Positions 10,007 to 22,299 of a stretch of DNA of 64,000 bases are shown piece after piece. The notes beneath the pieces are model-generated. The model was not told where the DNA came from. It saw only the letters and a program-made list of their open reading frames with translations, and did not search any database. The position numbers and the translations under genes are program-made. How positions within the stretch are numbered: position 1 is the first letter of the stretch; each line of letters opens with the position of its first letter. This DNA is from Taudactylus pleione (Eukaryota; Chordata; Amphibia; Anura; Myobatrachidae): NCBI GenBank assembly GCA_031769625.1, contig JAUIMM010000126.1, positions 6,844,001-6,908,000 of the forward strand, written 5' to 3'.

Positions 10007-12383
10007 TGTCTCAACTACCATAAGCAATGTTGCATAATTATATAAGGGTCAATAAATTTATTACGCAATCCTCCAATATTAGGACTCAGATTCAAAAAAG
10101 CTGTTACTCAACATCATGGTTTGAAAAACAGATATTGTTACAGGGAGACTTGTTATTGCCCCTGAGGAGTTCTCGCTATGGATTACATGGGTTAACCTGC
10201 ATGCACCTGCTTGATTTAAATAATGGGTTTGATTTATTTATGTAATTTTTTTATTTTTTTCTTCCCTATGCCTATAATATGAATATAACTGCTATAGAAA
10301 GTCTTAGCTTATATGTTTTTAAGATGATGACAAATGGGTAAATGTACATTTTAAATGTATATTTTTTGAACCAAGACTTCAAATAAAATTTCTATAAATT
10401 TATTACAAAAAATATGAAAAGGTGTGTCCAATGGCCAAACTATAATGCAGCATAAGTTCTGCCCTTTATTAATCCTTGAAGATCCAAGGAGGAACTGTTA
10501 TGCAGTATTTAAGCTAGAATTGATATATTCCACATGATGCAGCACTTTCTTTTCAGTGTGTATAAAGGAATATTTGTCTGTAGCGCTCTTAGAATAAAGA
10601 TTAGATTGAATAAAATCTACTCCATGATTAATATGACCACAGTCATTTTTCACTATAATTAAAGATGCTTTATAATAGATAAAAAATACTTACTTCCTCC
10701 CTCCCTCCTCATGTTGTAATGTAGATTGTGCTCTCTATGCCTCATGAAACTCTTGGAACTTTAAACTCTGTCACTTGTGGAGTATGACTATAGGTATAAG
10801 ACCTTAACAGCAATATTTACAAGTTGCTGAAATCTAATACCATGCCTTTTTCATTTGAATTACATACACAAATTGTGTTCAGAATGAAGCAGACAGTAGG
10901 AAATGAAACGGAAACATTTTATATAATAGACTTTTTTATTCATTGATGAAATTACAATATATTTTAAACAAGAAAATGTAATTAACTTGTGCTCAATTTA
11001 TCCTGTAATCTGATAGGTTCTTCCATTGTCTTTAATAGTCCTAGTTTATTGGAGCAAGCTTTATGATACTGCTAATCACATTATAAAGATCCATCCTCCA
11101 TATGCGTTGTAGTGAATCTTAGGGCAAGGGACATTGACAACTCTGCTCTATTGTTTTTAAAAGCTCTCCCACAAGCATTATCTCTTGCTTATACCTTTAT
11201 TGGCATCTCAGAATCCACTAGGTCAGAAGTTCAGGGAAGTTCATGGTATAGGCATTTTCTTATTTAACATGTCTAACCTAATATTATCTGCTAGGTTTTT
11301 AGTTTATGTGGAATTATAATTTAATTCAATAACTAGACTGGACCCAAGGCTAAAATTAGGCTAAATATTCCTAGAGAAGAAAATTGAAGAACATTTGAAG
11401 TCCAATATCAACACGTTATTTGAGTAAAGGGATTATGTTAGTAAGTGCTTCAGTGTTCTAACTAAAGCTTTAAAACATTACTCTTCATGTCAACAATAAA
11501 ATGTTTCTTTTAAGAACATAAAAATAAATATAAAAAATTTGTTACCTAAATTATAGTCAAAAAAAGAGAAAACTTCACAGGAGGGTAGCATAGTGGTTGG
11601 ATTTTCTGCTTGCAATGCTACAGGAGGGGGTGATTATAACCAGGTTGCTATTTTTTTACGTTTTTTCATGGTACATCAGTATGTATGATCCAAATACCTA
11701 TTGATAGATTAAATGAATTATAATGTAACTGGTTCTTTATTTCTTTTTTGGTGTTTTTGTGTAGTTGGATTTCAACCTTCTTGGGGAGTGTTAAGAACAG
11801 GGATGTAGGGACTCACAAATAAAGGTTTAGCCTATTTCCAATACTCTCTCACCAGCATTAAATATTGAATATATAATGTATGTATCCTGGAAATGTTTTG
11901 GTTTGTATATATATATATATATATATAGGTGGGTACTTAATGCATTACTATAGTCCATGAACTATTCTCTAAATAAGTTACCAATACCTATGACATTTGG
12001 AACACCCAGTTGATTAACAGCACCCAGGGTATAGATTCCTTAACTCTCTTTATGACTAGCCAAACTTCCTGGTGTCTGTTGAAACCTGAATTTGAGGAAG
12101 AATCAATCTGTGTATCATCTGGTGCACAAATCCTAGACCAGTAAGTTATCTAAAGACTGCCCTGCTGTAATTACACAAGTTGTGTAATATTTGCTCTGTA
12201 CCACTGCTCATGATATAAGCATTAGCATTCATTTACAAAAGTGCAAAACATAAACCTCCTATAATGATCATGTAACTTGGTCCACACATTTCCATGAATG
12301 ATCCCATTTTTATAGATACATGCAACATGTAATATCTTCTAGTCGCAAGAAATGATGAGATTAATTTCATAGGGTATTGTAGA
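10007..12383. other. Mostly unassigned AT-rich DNA
   Basis: No coding similarity or inverted ends were recognised over about 2.4 kb. A short TA tract lies at 11905-11928. The stretch at 11582-11645 (GGGTAGCATAGTGGTTGG) faintly recalls the 5' end of tRNA-like dispersed repeats but lacks a cloverleaf. Confidence 0.4.
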
Positions 12384-13074
12384 TGGGTTAGGTACGGGAT
12401 GCCAGCACTCGGGAATGCAGTGGTCAAAATCCAGATGCTGGCATCCTGACAATGTTAACCCTCCATCTATCCCTACCCCTAACACGAACCCTCCCTCCCT
12501 GATGCCTAAACCTAACCTCCCCCTGCCCACATCCTGAATTTAACCCTCCCCCCTTAGTGCCTAACTCTAACCCTCCCCCTATTGTCTAACCCTAACCCAT
12601 AACCCTAATGCTAACCCTCCCCCTAACCCAGGGGTGTATTTACAATGGGTGCAAGGTGTGCAGTGCACACAATCCCACACACTGCACAACCAGAACCCAA
12701 TTAAATATACTTACCTTTCCGTCGGGCCGGTGATGGCTGCAGCACTGCAGAAATCACCTGGAAAATGGACACTGCAGCCATTTCCCTGTGATTTGTGCAT
12801 GCGCAGTAGAGATGTCCCGGCAATGCTGCGTGAGCACCATGGTCCTGGAGACCTGCACATGCGCAGTAGACTCTGGCGCAATGCCAGAGTCTACTGTGCC
12901 GCTGGAGAGGATCCTCTCTTAAAGCGCCTCTCTTAAGGCTGCCAGAATCCCAAAAGTAAGTAGTGGGGATTCTGGCAGCCAGGATGCTGGCATTGGGATT
13001 CTGACAGGTGTCAGTATTCCGGCACCAGTATTCGAGGCACCGGCATCCCATGTGCCGGGATGGTGACCGCATCC
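12384..13074. mobile_element. hAT-like TTAGGG-family element carrying a second insert
   Basis: The left end TGGGTTAGGTACGGGATGCC and right part GGCACCGGCATCCCATGTGC match the 9633 copy, and a CCCTAACC-rich array fills 12455-12630. An apparent insert starts at about 12630 (AGGGGTGTATTTACAATGGG) and runs to about 12945; it contains a perfect hairpin around GTAGACTCTGGC (12868-12896). The 8-bp duplication is weak (5 of 8 positions). Confidence 0.65.
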
Positions 13075-14306
13075 CCTGTATATAACTTTCTTTATAAATA
13101 CTTTGCAACAACATACATTTACTTGGTGCTAATAACAATAACTGGCCCTTGCTTACTAACCAGACTTATCGCAGCTGCTGTTTCTAAATATAGGAACAAT
13201 GCTATACACTGTTTTCAATATTTGTGGTTATTCATGGCTTGTTTTATCTATATAAGCTCACTTAAACAGATATCCAGATCTAAGTATTTGATCTTCTTAC
13301 CTATACATAATCCTTATGCAGATCTCAATATATCTTTTTGTGACTTATTATTGAAAACTGATTATATGGACTAGATTATATGGAATTATTTTGTATGTTT
13401 ATTTTTGCTTTTGAGTTTTAACTGATATAACAATTTTATACAGTTTTTAATATTGATATTTATAATTAGTTATATTGGGGGTTTTTTTTCAACTCATGGA
13501 CTTTTAAGTCAGAAGATCCAGTGTGTAAATTAATGTCCCAAATTACCTTCTATATGTTGCACTGTAACTCTTAACTTACTACACATATGATACATTTAAA
13601 CTATTTCTATACAATTTACAACAACAGAAAAGATCAATCCTGCACCAGTATTCTGGTACTGCTATTCTCATCTATTGGTCTTATACTCACAATTTTATAT
13701 TATATCTAAGTCTATCTTCAGACAGAAAGCTTATTTTTATGTATATATTTGAGGTACCAACCACAGCTCAAGAAGCATACTCCAAATCAACATAACAAAG
13801 AAGAGTGGTTTCCAGGGCGCACAAAGACCAATAATTATTTAAAAGAACAAATCCTTTATTGATATACACTAAAAGGATATCTTATTGATATCATAAATGC
13901 GGTGAAATATTTAAAAATATATAATGTGTAATAAAGACAAGAAAATAGTGATTTTTTAAAATGAGTTCAATATTATGGCTCCTGTCGCACTATTAATCAC
14001 ATTTTTTCTTACTATTAATCACATTTATTCAAGCTCAATGGCCTATTTATTGATATACTTTTAATGTACATAAATAAAGAATTTGCTCTTTTAAATAATT
14101 ATTGGTCTTTGTGCACCTGAAACCACTCTGCTTTATCTCTTATGTTAATTTGGAGTATTTCTATACAATTATCATAGGACATAGTAAAGACTATTGAAGT
14201 GTGCCTTTATTATCATCTGTGCATACACCCTTTCTCCAAAGACATCACTGGAAAGTTGGTGCCATCTGCAGCAGGTACAGGGTATATTAAAATGCCTTTG
14301 ACTAGA
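13075..14306. other. No recognised feature
   Basis: AT-rich unassigned sequence. ATTATTTAAAAGAACAAAT (13832) is echoed in inverse near 14085, suggesting a decayed terminal-inverted-repeat element that I could not delimit. Confidence 0.35.
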
Positions 14307-14857
14307 GGGCCTGATTCAGACCCGCTCGCGAGCAATGAGCGCTCGCAAGCGGGTCGATGTTGCCCAAGTGCGCATGCGCACGAGGGAGGCGGCTTCGTCG
14401 TGCGCATGAGCGAGACCCAAATAACGACGGCCAAGATGTCGTTATGGGTCTGGCACCAAAGGGGGCATGCTGTCAATGGTGATTGACAGCACGCCCCCTT
14501 TGGTGGGCATACCGGGGGCGTGGCTGCAAAGATGGAGGCGTTCCCATGGGAACACCTACTGTCTGGGGCCGGCCCCACTGACATCACTAGTGATGTCAGT
14601 GGGAGTGCTTTTGGCTCTGATAGAGCCAAAAGCACTCCAAGGCTTGCGGCAGCGAGACCCTACCACAAGGGTCTTGTCGCAAGCCCGATGGTCGCGATGG
14701 TCTTGACCATCGCAACCATCGTTTTGGCTGCTCGCTATAGCTGTGGGTGGTCACCCACAGCTATGCAAACGGCCAGGAGGCCACTCCAAAAAGGAGGAGG
14801 GACAGCCCTTGTTCAGAGCAAGCGCTCTGTCAGAGCGTCTGGCTCTGAATCAGGGCC
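14307..14857. mobile_element. Hairpin-chain MITE, Harbinger-type ends, copy 1
   Basis: The ends GGGCCTGATTCAGA and TCTGAATCAGGGCC are flanked by AGA on both sides (14304-14306 and 14858-14860), a 3-bp duplication. The interior is about ten consecutive hairpins, for example GACCCAAATAACGAC/GTCGTTATGGGTC (14414-14450), a stem of about 23 bp around 14453-14505, CCACTGACATCA/TGATGTCAGTGG (14575-14602) and AGTGCTTTTGGCTC/GAGCCAAAAGCACT (14604-14636). It is GC-rich, unlike its AT-rich surroundings. Open frames on both strands reflect the absence of stops in GC-rich palindromes, not genes. Related copies lie at 22645 and 50369. Confidence 0.88.
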
Positions 14858-14929
14858 AGAGTCCACAAAAAGTAAAAGCAGTGTGCCAAATTTTTTTGTC
14901 ACCCAAGTACAACTAATGCTACTCTCATA

Positions 14930-15520
14930 GGCAAACGCAGGGGGGTGTTCTGGTTGCCTGGAAACCCCCCAGCCCACACCATGATCACAATAGAAATAGT
15001 ATACTGTATAATACAATTTTACTAGTGCTGCATATTCTCCTCAGTATAACAAATGAAATAATTAGCACCACATTTGTCAGCCACTAATGAATATACCTGT
15101 GCACCAACTAGGAGATCGGGAAAACATGTACTGTTAGGAGGGCACTGCTATAGACCATCTATAGGGTTAATTATTAATACTGTTTTCCAGTGCATAAGGA
15201 GACTAATATGTACATCTATGTCCAGGGCAGTTCTAGGCTCTTCTGCTGCTCCCCCAGACTCCCATTTTGCTCCCATTCTCTGGAATGGTACCCACACGTG
15301 AAATTAAAGCATTCAGCTCAGACAGGAAGGCCCTACTGCCACATCTAATGGCTTACTGTGATCACTGGTCCTGTATATGTTGGAATTATGACATACACTA
15401 CACTTTGTATGACGCATATTAAAACTGGTTAAATGCTAATTATGTCCTAATAATGGATTGGCCACACTCACTCTAGAATCAAGCTTTTGGAAACCCCCCT
15501 CTAGAAATCCTGTGTTTGCC
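14930..15520. mobile_element. MITE with GGCAAACRCAGG ends, containing a hAT MITE fragment
   Basis: The left end GGCAAACGCAGGGGGG and the inverse of the right end, GGCAAACACAGGATTTCT, match, each followed by a C- or G-rich stretch. Inside, 15050-15147 (AATGAAATAATTAGCACCAC, then CACCTGTGCACC-like sequence) resembles the interior of the CAGTGTTTCTCAAAC hAT MITE family, as I recall that family. Confidence 0.55.
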
Positions 15521-15602
15521 ACTGACTCTACTAATGTTTCTTTGATTACATTTTACATTTTACCATGGAATTTATCTCAATTTACATTACATTGCTGTTG
15601 GA

Positions 15603-15869
15603 CCAGGGCTATATGAAGGTATAAAATCGCAGAATACCTCATTGAGAGGCATAAGCAGATGGTGATGGTTCTCCAAGAAAAAGTTCCAGAGGTCGAAATC
15701 AGTCAGTTTTCTCATAATCCTTTAAGAAAACTGTAAAGTAGTCAGGAGTGGCTCTACTTTGTTTACCACTGATTGATACCGGACTCTGAACTTTTCTTGG
15801 GAGAATCATCATGATCTGCTTATACCTCCCAATGAGGTACTCTGCGGTTTTATACTCATACAGCCCTGG
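15603..15869. mobile_element. 267-bp palindromic MITE
   Basis: The arms CCAGGGCTATATGAAGGTAT and ATACTCATACAGCCCTGG extend about 95 bp inward, including CCTCATTGAGAGGCATAAGC paired with GCTTATACCTCCCAATGAGG. The central region pairs less well. Confidence 0.75.
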
Positions 15870-16299
15870 TTTGAGAGACCATTACATGGTCCAACATAAC
15901 ACCAATGCTAAATGACCACAGTCTGCAGTCAATTACAGGCAGTACATTAAGACTATGAGTCTCCAGAGTGAAATACTTAACTTATCACTCAGAGCTTAAA
16001 ATTACTGGAGGGATCAACATTGTGACATCATGGAAATCCAAACATAACAGCGGATGGTGAGATATCTTGTTGCCATATACTACATTGACTTTATACTATC
16101 CTTTATTGGGTATGTGCAGCTGCCCTGTGCCTGAATATACATAATTATATACATCCAGCAAACAAACCCCCATTTGATTATCTTTTATTAAAGGAGTACC
16201 TACCACCTCCTACCTTGTGGGCAGCAGCAGATCTACACAGACCATTGAACTATTGATTGGAGGTTTATTTTTAGATAATTTTATGGTTCATTATTATAC
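15870..16299. other. No recognised feature
   Basis: Unassigned sequence between repeats. Confidence 0.35.
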
Positions 16300-16571
16300 A
16301 ATATTAATTTTAACCGTAATTCTAAATGTAAATCTAATGATAATCTGGGTCGTAACAATAACCCTCACCTTAACCTTAATCCTAACACTAAACCTAACCC
16401 TAACACCAACCCTAACATTTCTAATATCAACATTTTGACTGTCAACATGTCATATGTTGACATTTTAAGTTTAACAACATTTAAACCATGTCGACATCAC
16501 AACATTTGACAGTCTGGTGTCAACCTTATGAACGTTGACATAGTAAATGTCTACATGATAACTGCATACTT
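16300..16571. mobile_element. Dispersed repeat with CCCTAA-like array and GTTGACAT motifs
   Basis: A run of CTAACCCTAACACCAACC-type units (16330-16425) is followed by several TGTCAACAT/ATGTTGACAT motifs in both orientations. It ends near TACATGATAACTGCATA. It appears distinct from the GGGATGCCGGC family. The left boundary is not determined. Confidence 0.5.
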
Positions 16572-19117
16572 TTTCCAACACTTCCTTTCAATTTTTTTTC
16601 TCTGATTTTTGTCACATCAGGGACTGACATGGATATAGTTATTGTTATGTATGTGCTTGAAAATATACATGCTGAATACTTGTAAATGTGAGGAACAGCA
16701 GTAGCAGAACAAATAATATTTTTAAAGCATTTGCACATAACAAAATGAAAGTTGGCATTTACAGTTGACACATACACTTTTGACAGTTGATATCATACAA
16801 AACATTCATTATCTCCTAGACAAGAAACACAACATGAGGAACATGCAGCAAAACAACCAGACATAAATGTCCTCACCACCTGATGAGCTAAACTACAAAT
16901 TGAGTTTTTTACCATTTAGGTTATTTTTTTTAGGATAATGGTTCAGAAAAAGTGGCAGTGTAAATGTGCTTCATTTGGGGACTCGGACTTTCTCATGTAT
17001 GGTAGAATGCTCACCTTTCTGTTGGAAAACTGATCCAATGTCCAGAGTCTCCTGTCGAATAGACACCTCTGTAGAAGCAACTCAAGGCTGCCCAACTAAT
17101 ATTACTGTGTGCTTGCATGGAATGAGACAAGAACTACTGCAGTAATAGATGAAACAGTGACATTTACACACAAGGTATAGTGCAGTGAACAACCTGAAAC
17201 TTAAGCAGAAATGACACAGGCTGATTACACAGTTATTAAATGAGCCAACAAATTAACATAGTCTAGGAATAGATAAATCTAAATGCACTGTGGATTAAAA
17301 CAAAAATGTATTGGAATGCACCAGACAATGGATAATGGTAGAACAGATATAAAGTATAAACAATGTAACCTACTCCTGCAGGTGAAAGTCCAGAAACAGT
17401 GATAATGATACAATGCTGAGCTTCTGGAAGCTGCGTGGTGAGTGACACAATGACAGATGTATAACTAAGGTATTCCACTGCTGTAGATATGTCCAGAAAC
17501 AGGTGCTGAGTTACAGTATTGCTAGTATGAAGACACTCAAGGACAGTGCTGGTTTTCAGGATGTTCAATGCAGGAACACTAGTGCATCTCTTCAAAAGAG
17601 CACTGGAGCAGAATGCTGTTCAAAAATACTGGAGAAGGGTTTCTGGATAGCACTGGAGCAGAATGCTGTGAAGCATTGTTTGTTATTGTCTTATTTACAT
17701 ACATTTTGTCTCAATAAGCCCAGTGAGAATATCATTGCTGATGTTTGCCTGGTAGATGCTTTTTAGAAGCATTTTGATAACCAATGTCAGCTTTGTGTTG
17801 TAGTGTAATTCGTTCATGGCTTTTGGCCTTGATAGCTTTATTTGATGTTTTAAAAATGTTTCAGCTGATACTTTGGTGGTATAAGTCTAAAGTAAAGTGA
17901 AATTCTTCAGAATAAGATCCATTTGCTGCACAACAAGCCATGAAAACAGCAGCTTGCGAAACTATTGGGTGCAATACGTCATCAGAATGGCGTACAGTAA
18001 CACTCACAATTTCCACCCAAAAAATGCTTTTTCGGAACTTAATGAATTACATCATTTCTACATCCAGACACTAAATGATTGGGACTGTGAAACCTACTGA
18101 GGGAGAATTGTAACCAAGAGATATCAGTAATATCTCCGGCATTACATGCATAATGAATGGCCTGAATCTTTATTTTTACAAAAGTAGTAGAAAAACTTTA
18201 ATTTTCACCCACTTTGTAGAAATTAAGGAATGAACAATAGACATCATAATTTCTAGTTAAGGCTTTTATTTTTAATGTGCCCTTCATGCAATATTTCAGT
18301 ATTTCTGTGCAAAGCTTGGTAGGCACTATTACCCTAAAACCACACATTAATGTTAGTTGACTAGCAGACAATGATCTTTCCTTGCTGAAAATCAATGATT
18401 CAATGAGACAACTTGATCAACCTATAAATGTGATATCATAGACATTAGATAATAATGGTTAATTTGTTTTTGTTATTGACCACATCATTCATTTGAAGCT
18501 ACTCTACTAAAATTAAATGATGCATACTTCATGGTCTGTTTGGATATACTCATCAGCTTGTCATAGAGGCTCTAATGTCAATCCATCAGCATTGCCACAG
18601 AGTCCCAAAAAATAAGCAATATCATTGTAATCTAGCAGATGTAATTGCCATTGTGCCTCTATTTTTTTTCAGTTGAATGTAGACACAAGAAGATGGTGGT
18701 TTTTCACTAATATGAACTTTTGTCTAAAACTGGTGGAATTTTATTTTAATTGCCTTAAAAGACTTAAAGACCCTTAAAAAGACTTAAAATTTCAATATCA
18801 ATTTGTGTCCAATTATGTTTTGCCACTGTTAAGGATCGTGATATATAAGCAATTGGTCACTCACTGTGATTTGGTAGGTGATTAGACTGATAAGACTGAA
18901 CTTATTTCATAAGGTGAGGCATTGGATTCCAACTTCATACCTAGATATGGGTCAAAGCTTGTTTCAGAGTTTGTAGAACATTTTCTTCTGTAAAGGTGCA
19001 TTTAATTGGTGTAACGCGGTTGTGTAAGGTATACCTATTTATACAAATTATTTATTTATTCAAATAATTTGGGACTCAAAATGTGTCTCAAGTGGTGCAA
19101 CACTGTTAAGATACCTG
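16572..19117. other. Mostly unassigned DNA
   Basis: No coding similarity was seen. At 17596-17670 CACTGGAGCAGAATGCTGT occurs twice; a diverged version (ATCACTGAACAGAATGCTGA) is at 24828-24850, so an unidentified dispersed repeat is shared by both places. Confidence 0.4.
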
Positions 19118-19325
19118 GGGATAAATTTATTAACACATGATTTATCAAAGCTGCTGATGATCTGCTGACGATGGCAGCTTTGACCAATGGATTTAACATG
19201 TTAACAAAAATAAATGATAAACAAGCCTGGTTTAGCATTTCTTTCTGTCACCTCTTTAAATCCATCAGCCAAAGCTGCATATGATTTGTGGCTTTGACAA
19301 ACTGCGGTTTAATAAATGTACCCCC
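19118..19325. mobile_element. MITE with GGGGATAAATTTATTAA ends, copy 1 of 3
   Basis: The ends GGGGATAAATTTATTAA and TTAATAAATGTACCCCC are followed inward by CAAAGC(T/C)GC-type motifs, and the core contains CTGGTTTAGCATTT. Confidence 0.65.
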
Positions 19326-19327
19326 TT

Positions 19328-19503
19328 GGGTTTAATATACTAATGAGCAGTTTGTCAAAGCCGCCAATAGTTTTAAATTCAATTAAAAAAAATGCTAAAC
19401 AATCCTGGTTTAGCATTTATTTCTAATGCTGTTTTAAATTTTTTTTTAAAGCTACTGATGATCAGTGGCTTTCACATCCCATGCCTTAGTAAATATACCC
19501 CCT
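19328..19503. mobile_element. MITE of the same family, copy 2
   Basis: Contains GCAGTTTGTCAAAGCCGCCA, CCTGGTTTAGCATTTATT and a GTAAATATACCCCC end. It lies directly after copy 1 in tandem. Confidence 0.6.
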
Positions 19504-19835
19504 GATGTTTAAGTTACAGGTATCTAGGTATTAAAACCTATTGTATTATACCTTTTAGATCTTCCACTTTATTCAGCTATAAGATATTGAGTCATTTTTC
19601 CTCCCCCCTACAATTAGCTATGTACATTGGATATTATTTCTATATTATATATGCTGGTGTACAATATACCAGTTTATATCATATATCAGTCTGATATACT
19701 AGAAATTAGAACAAGGAGTGTGTTATCATAATCTGGTACGATGGATAGAGCTGCTTTGCATAGACAATAAAAAAATAAACATCTCTCAATGTTGGAAGTA
19801 GAAAATAAGGACAACTCATGCAATAGTTTTAAACA
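19504..19835. other. No recognised feature
   Basis: AT-rich sequence separating MITE copies 2 and 3. Confidence 0.35.
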
Positions 19836-19998
19836 TTTAAAAAATGTACTAAACGTTAGCTTGTCAAAGCCGTCAGTCATCAGCGACTTTTACCAATTTT
19901 TTTTAAATGGTAACAGGAATTAATTCTAAATCATATGTGTTTAGCTGCCAATGATCAGTGGCTTTGACAAACTGATGTTAAGTAAACCTACCCCAGTG
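19836..19998. mobile_element. MITE of the same family, copy 3 (decayed)
   Basis: Shares GCTTGTCAAAGCCGTCAGTC and GATCAGTGGCTTTGACAAAC with copies 1 and 2; it ends near AGTAAACCTACCCC. Confidence 0.55.
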
Positions 19999-20028
19999 TG
20001 TTTATTGTATACTGTATGTGAACATTGT

Positions 20029-20386
20029 GGGCCCAATTCAGAGTGGCCTGCTACACTTATATTCAAGCAAATGGACAATGTTTTTTCTCCTGCCTGTGCA
20101 GCTGAGTTGCGCCATATGCATTGGGGTGTTCCTAGAAGGTGAGTGGTAGCCAGCAGGAGGGTGGCAAAAAAGTAGTACGGAGATGTTGTGTCTTATGGGA
20201 GTGCTGCCAGCGTGTCATGGGCCTGTCATTGATGTGGTAATGTACAAAGACACTGAACCACAAGCAAAGATGGCCATACTCAGACAGAGAAGCTGGACTT
20301 GCCATAGGGCTGGTGCAAGTTTTGATGGTGTGATCGATGGTGCAACTAAAGTTGCACCAATGGGTGTTTTAGCATCTACGGACAAA
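20029..20386. mobile_element. Probable Harbinger-type MITE fragment
   Basis: Starts GGGCCCAATTCAGAG. No clear right end; it abuts the next GGGCCTGATTCAGA element. Confidence 0.4.
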
Positions 20387-21435
20387 GGGCCTGATTCAGA
20401 GATGGAAACAATGGTGATATTTACACAGCTGAGTGATTATCGGTGATCTGCGCATGCATATGAGTCACACTGCTCATGCGTCAAGTTTCATTCCATTGCC
20501 AATCGCAGTGAAGATTTGACAGGGAGTATTTTGGAGTGGCAATGGAGGAGTGGCAACAACAATGGAGGTTTGTCACAAACGTTTTGGGGGATTGTCACAG
20601 ATGGATGTAGTCAAAATACCGATGGCCAGGAAGCCATCTGACGAAATCCCAATGTCTAAATCCCAATTTGGGACTAAAGCTAGGCATTTAAATCTTTAGT
20701 CCGATGACAGAATCCCAACAGACTGCTTCCCGAACAAAGGTAAGCTGGCTATTGTTAGCTCTTAGCTGCAGGGGGGGTGGGTTAGGTTTAGGCACCCCCG
20801 GGGGGACTTAGGGTTAGGCACTCCCCAGGGAGGTTTAGGGTTAGGCTGTGGAGAGGGGGGTTAGGGTTAGGCACCACTGGGGGGAGGTTAGGGTTGGACA
20901 CTCCCCCAGGAGGGTTCGGTTTAGGGTGCGGGGAGAGGGGGCTAGGTTTAAGCACCCCCAGGGGGACTAGAGTTAGGCACCACCAAAGGAGGGTTAGTGT
21001 GAGGGGAAGGGTAGGGTTAGCTGACTTACCTGCCCCATCAGGATTCTTCTTGTTCAGGCTTTCAGCGTCAGTATTTCACCCTGCGGCTATTCAGTCACCG
21101 GGATTTCATACCCAACCTGTCACAGACTGCGATTGTGATCTTGTAAGCAGTAAAAATTTATCCAGCATCTCAGTAACGGCAGCCATTCTGAGTAACCATA
21201 GGGTTACTCAGAACTCCGATAATCAACTTATCTACAACCAATGCTGCGACATTTACTTATTTTCGCACATCCACTACATACAAATTAGCAGCAGTGGTTG
21301 CATAAATGTATATCTCAGCATCAGGCCCACTGACAATGGGCATCTCAGTCTTTGTAATTCTGATGTGCGGATGTATAACAGGGAAGGACTTTCAGTGGAA
21401 TTAGTATAAAAATGTGTCAGACTCAGAATCAGCCC
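20387..21435. mobile_element. Harbinger-type MITE split by a hAT-like insertion
   Basis: Starts GGGCCTGATTCAGAGATGG and ends near CTCAGAATCAGCCCC. The right portion (GGGCATCTCAGTCTTTG) is homologous to 31535-31560, identifying a shared family. The 517-bp insert at 20602-21118 interrupts it. Confidence 0.65.
20602..21118. mobile_element. hAT-like TTAGGG-carrying element nested in a MITE
   Basis: Perfect 8-bp duplication GTCACAGA (20594-20601 and 21119-21126). The ends TGGATGTAGT and ACCCAACCT match the 9633 copy in inverse orientation. The interior has about eight GGTTAGGGTTAGGCACT-type units separated by CCCCGGGGGG-like spacers. Confidence 0.82.
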
Positions 21436-21998
21436 CTGTGTTTGAATCTTGTCTTTGTATATTTGTCTGTTTTTTATTGACTCCAAGTAAACTGAAGATG
21501 GATAAACCTAAAAGTTACATATTAGAATAACTTTACCACATGTGTGAATCTGACAAAAACTACTGAAGATACTTTTTCTCCTTGTTTGTGTTATAAAATA
21601 TAATGGTAATTGATTTACATTTTGGGATTGTATGCATGTACAGCACATATGTATAATTATATTAAATATAAATATGGATATTACATATAAATATTTACAT
21701 TATCAAGAACTAAATTGGAAAATGTGCTTTTGATGCTGAATATTATTGTGTATTACCAGCTACAGTTCATTATTTTTGGGAGTATTTTTTGAAAACATAA
21801 TGATTATGTCATACATAGAAATTATTATTTAGATTTATTCATAACAACCAAAATGCTAATGATTCAATTTGACTGAACAATGAAATCCATGTAATTATAA
21901 TTTTGGAACACATCCTGTTTTTGGCCTTTTCCTTACTCATTCCAAATAATTATTAGACAGCATTACTATTATATACAAGATAAAACATACTGTAATGC
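21436..21998. other. No recognised feature
   Basis: AT-rich unassigned sequence. Confidence 0.35.
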
Positions 21999-22299
21999 TG
22001 CCCATCCACTGGAAGACAGGCAAAAGGCTGCACGATTACGACATTGTAATCATGCAGTCATTTGTCAGTCTGTGATGTGCCTACACTGAACGAGCAGTCA
22101 TTCAGTGTAGGCACATCAATCATCTGCAAACATGCTGAACCTGGCATTATCGTCAGGTTGTCCAGCATGTTTGCCCGATGATAGCTGTCTAAATGACCAG
22201 CGAGAACGCGCATCGCTGGTCGTTTTAGACATTTTTGCAAACGTTTTAATGATATCGTTATTGTCCAATCGCTCTATTTAATCTTCTAGTGGATGGGCA
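21999..22299. mobile_element. Hairpin-chain MITE, second family
   Basis: The ends TGCCCATCCACTGGAAGA and TCTTCTAGTGGATGGGCA are inverted. Between them are five successive hairpins: CTGCACGATTAC/GTAATCATGCAG, GATGTGCCTACACTGAA with TTCAGTGTAGGCACATC, GCAAACATGCTGAACCTG with CAGGTTGTCCAGCATGTTTGC, GTCTAAATGACCAGCGA with CGCTGGTCGTTTTAGAC, and a short AACGTTTTAATGATATCGTT. No coding capacity; no clear target duplication. Confidence 0.8.

Noticed and set aside
11582..11645. tRNA-like or SINE head
   Set aside because: TAGCATAGTGGTTGG recalls an A-box, but no B-box at proper spacing and no cloverleaf could be drawn.
14199..14930. Overlapping long open frames on both strands
   Set aside because: They coincide with the GC-rich hairpin-chain MITE; palindromic sequence lacking stops yields open frames on both strands, and the peptides have no family motifs.
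20760..21010. True interstitial telomere tract
   Set aside because: Units are degenerate, separated by C/G-rich spacers, and lie inside an element with target duplications, so they are not a telomere relic.
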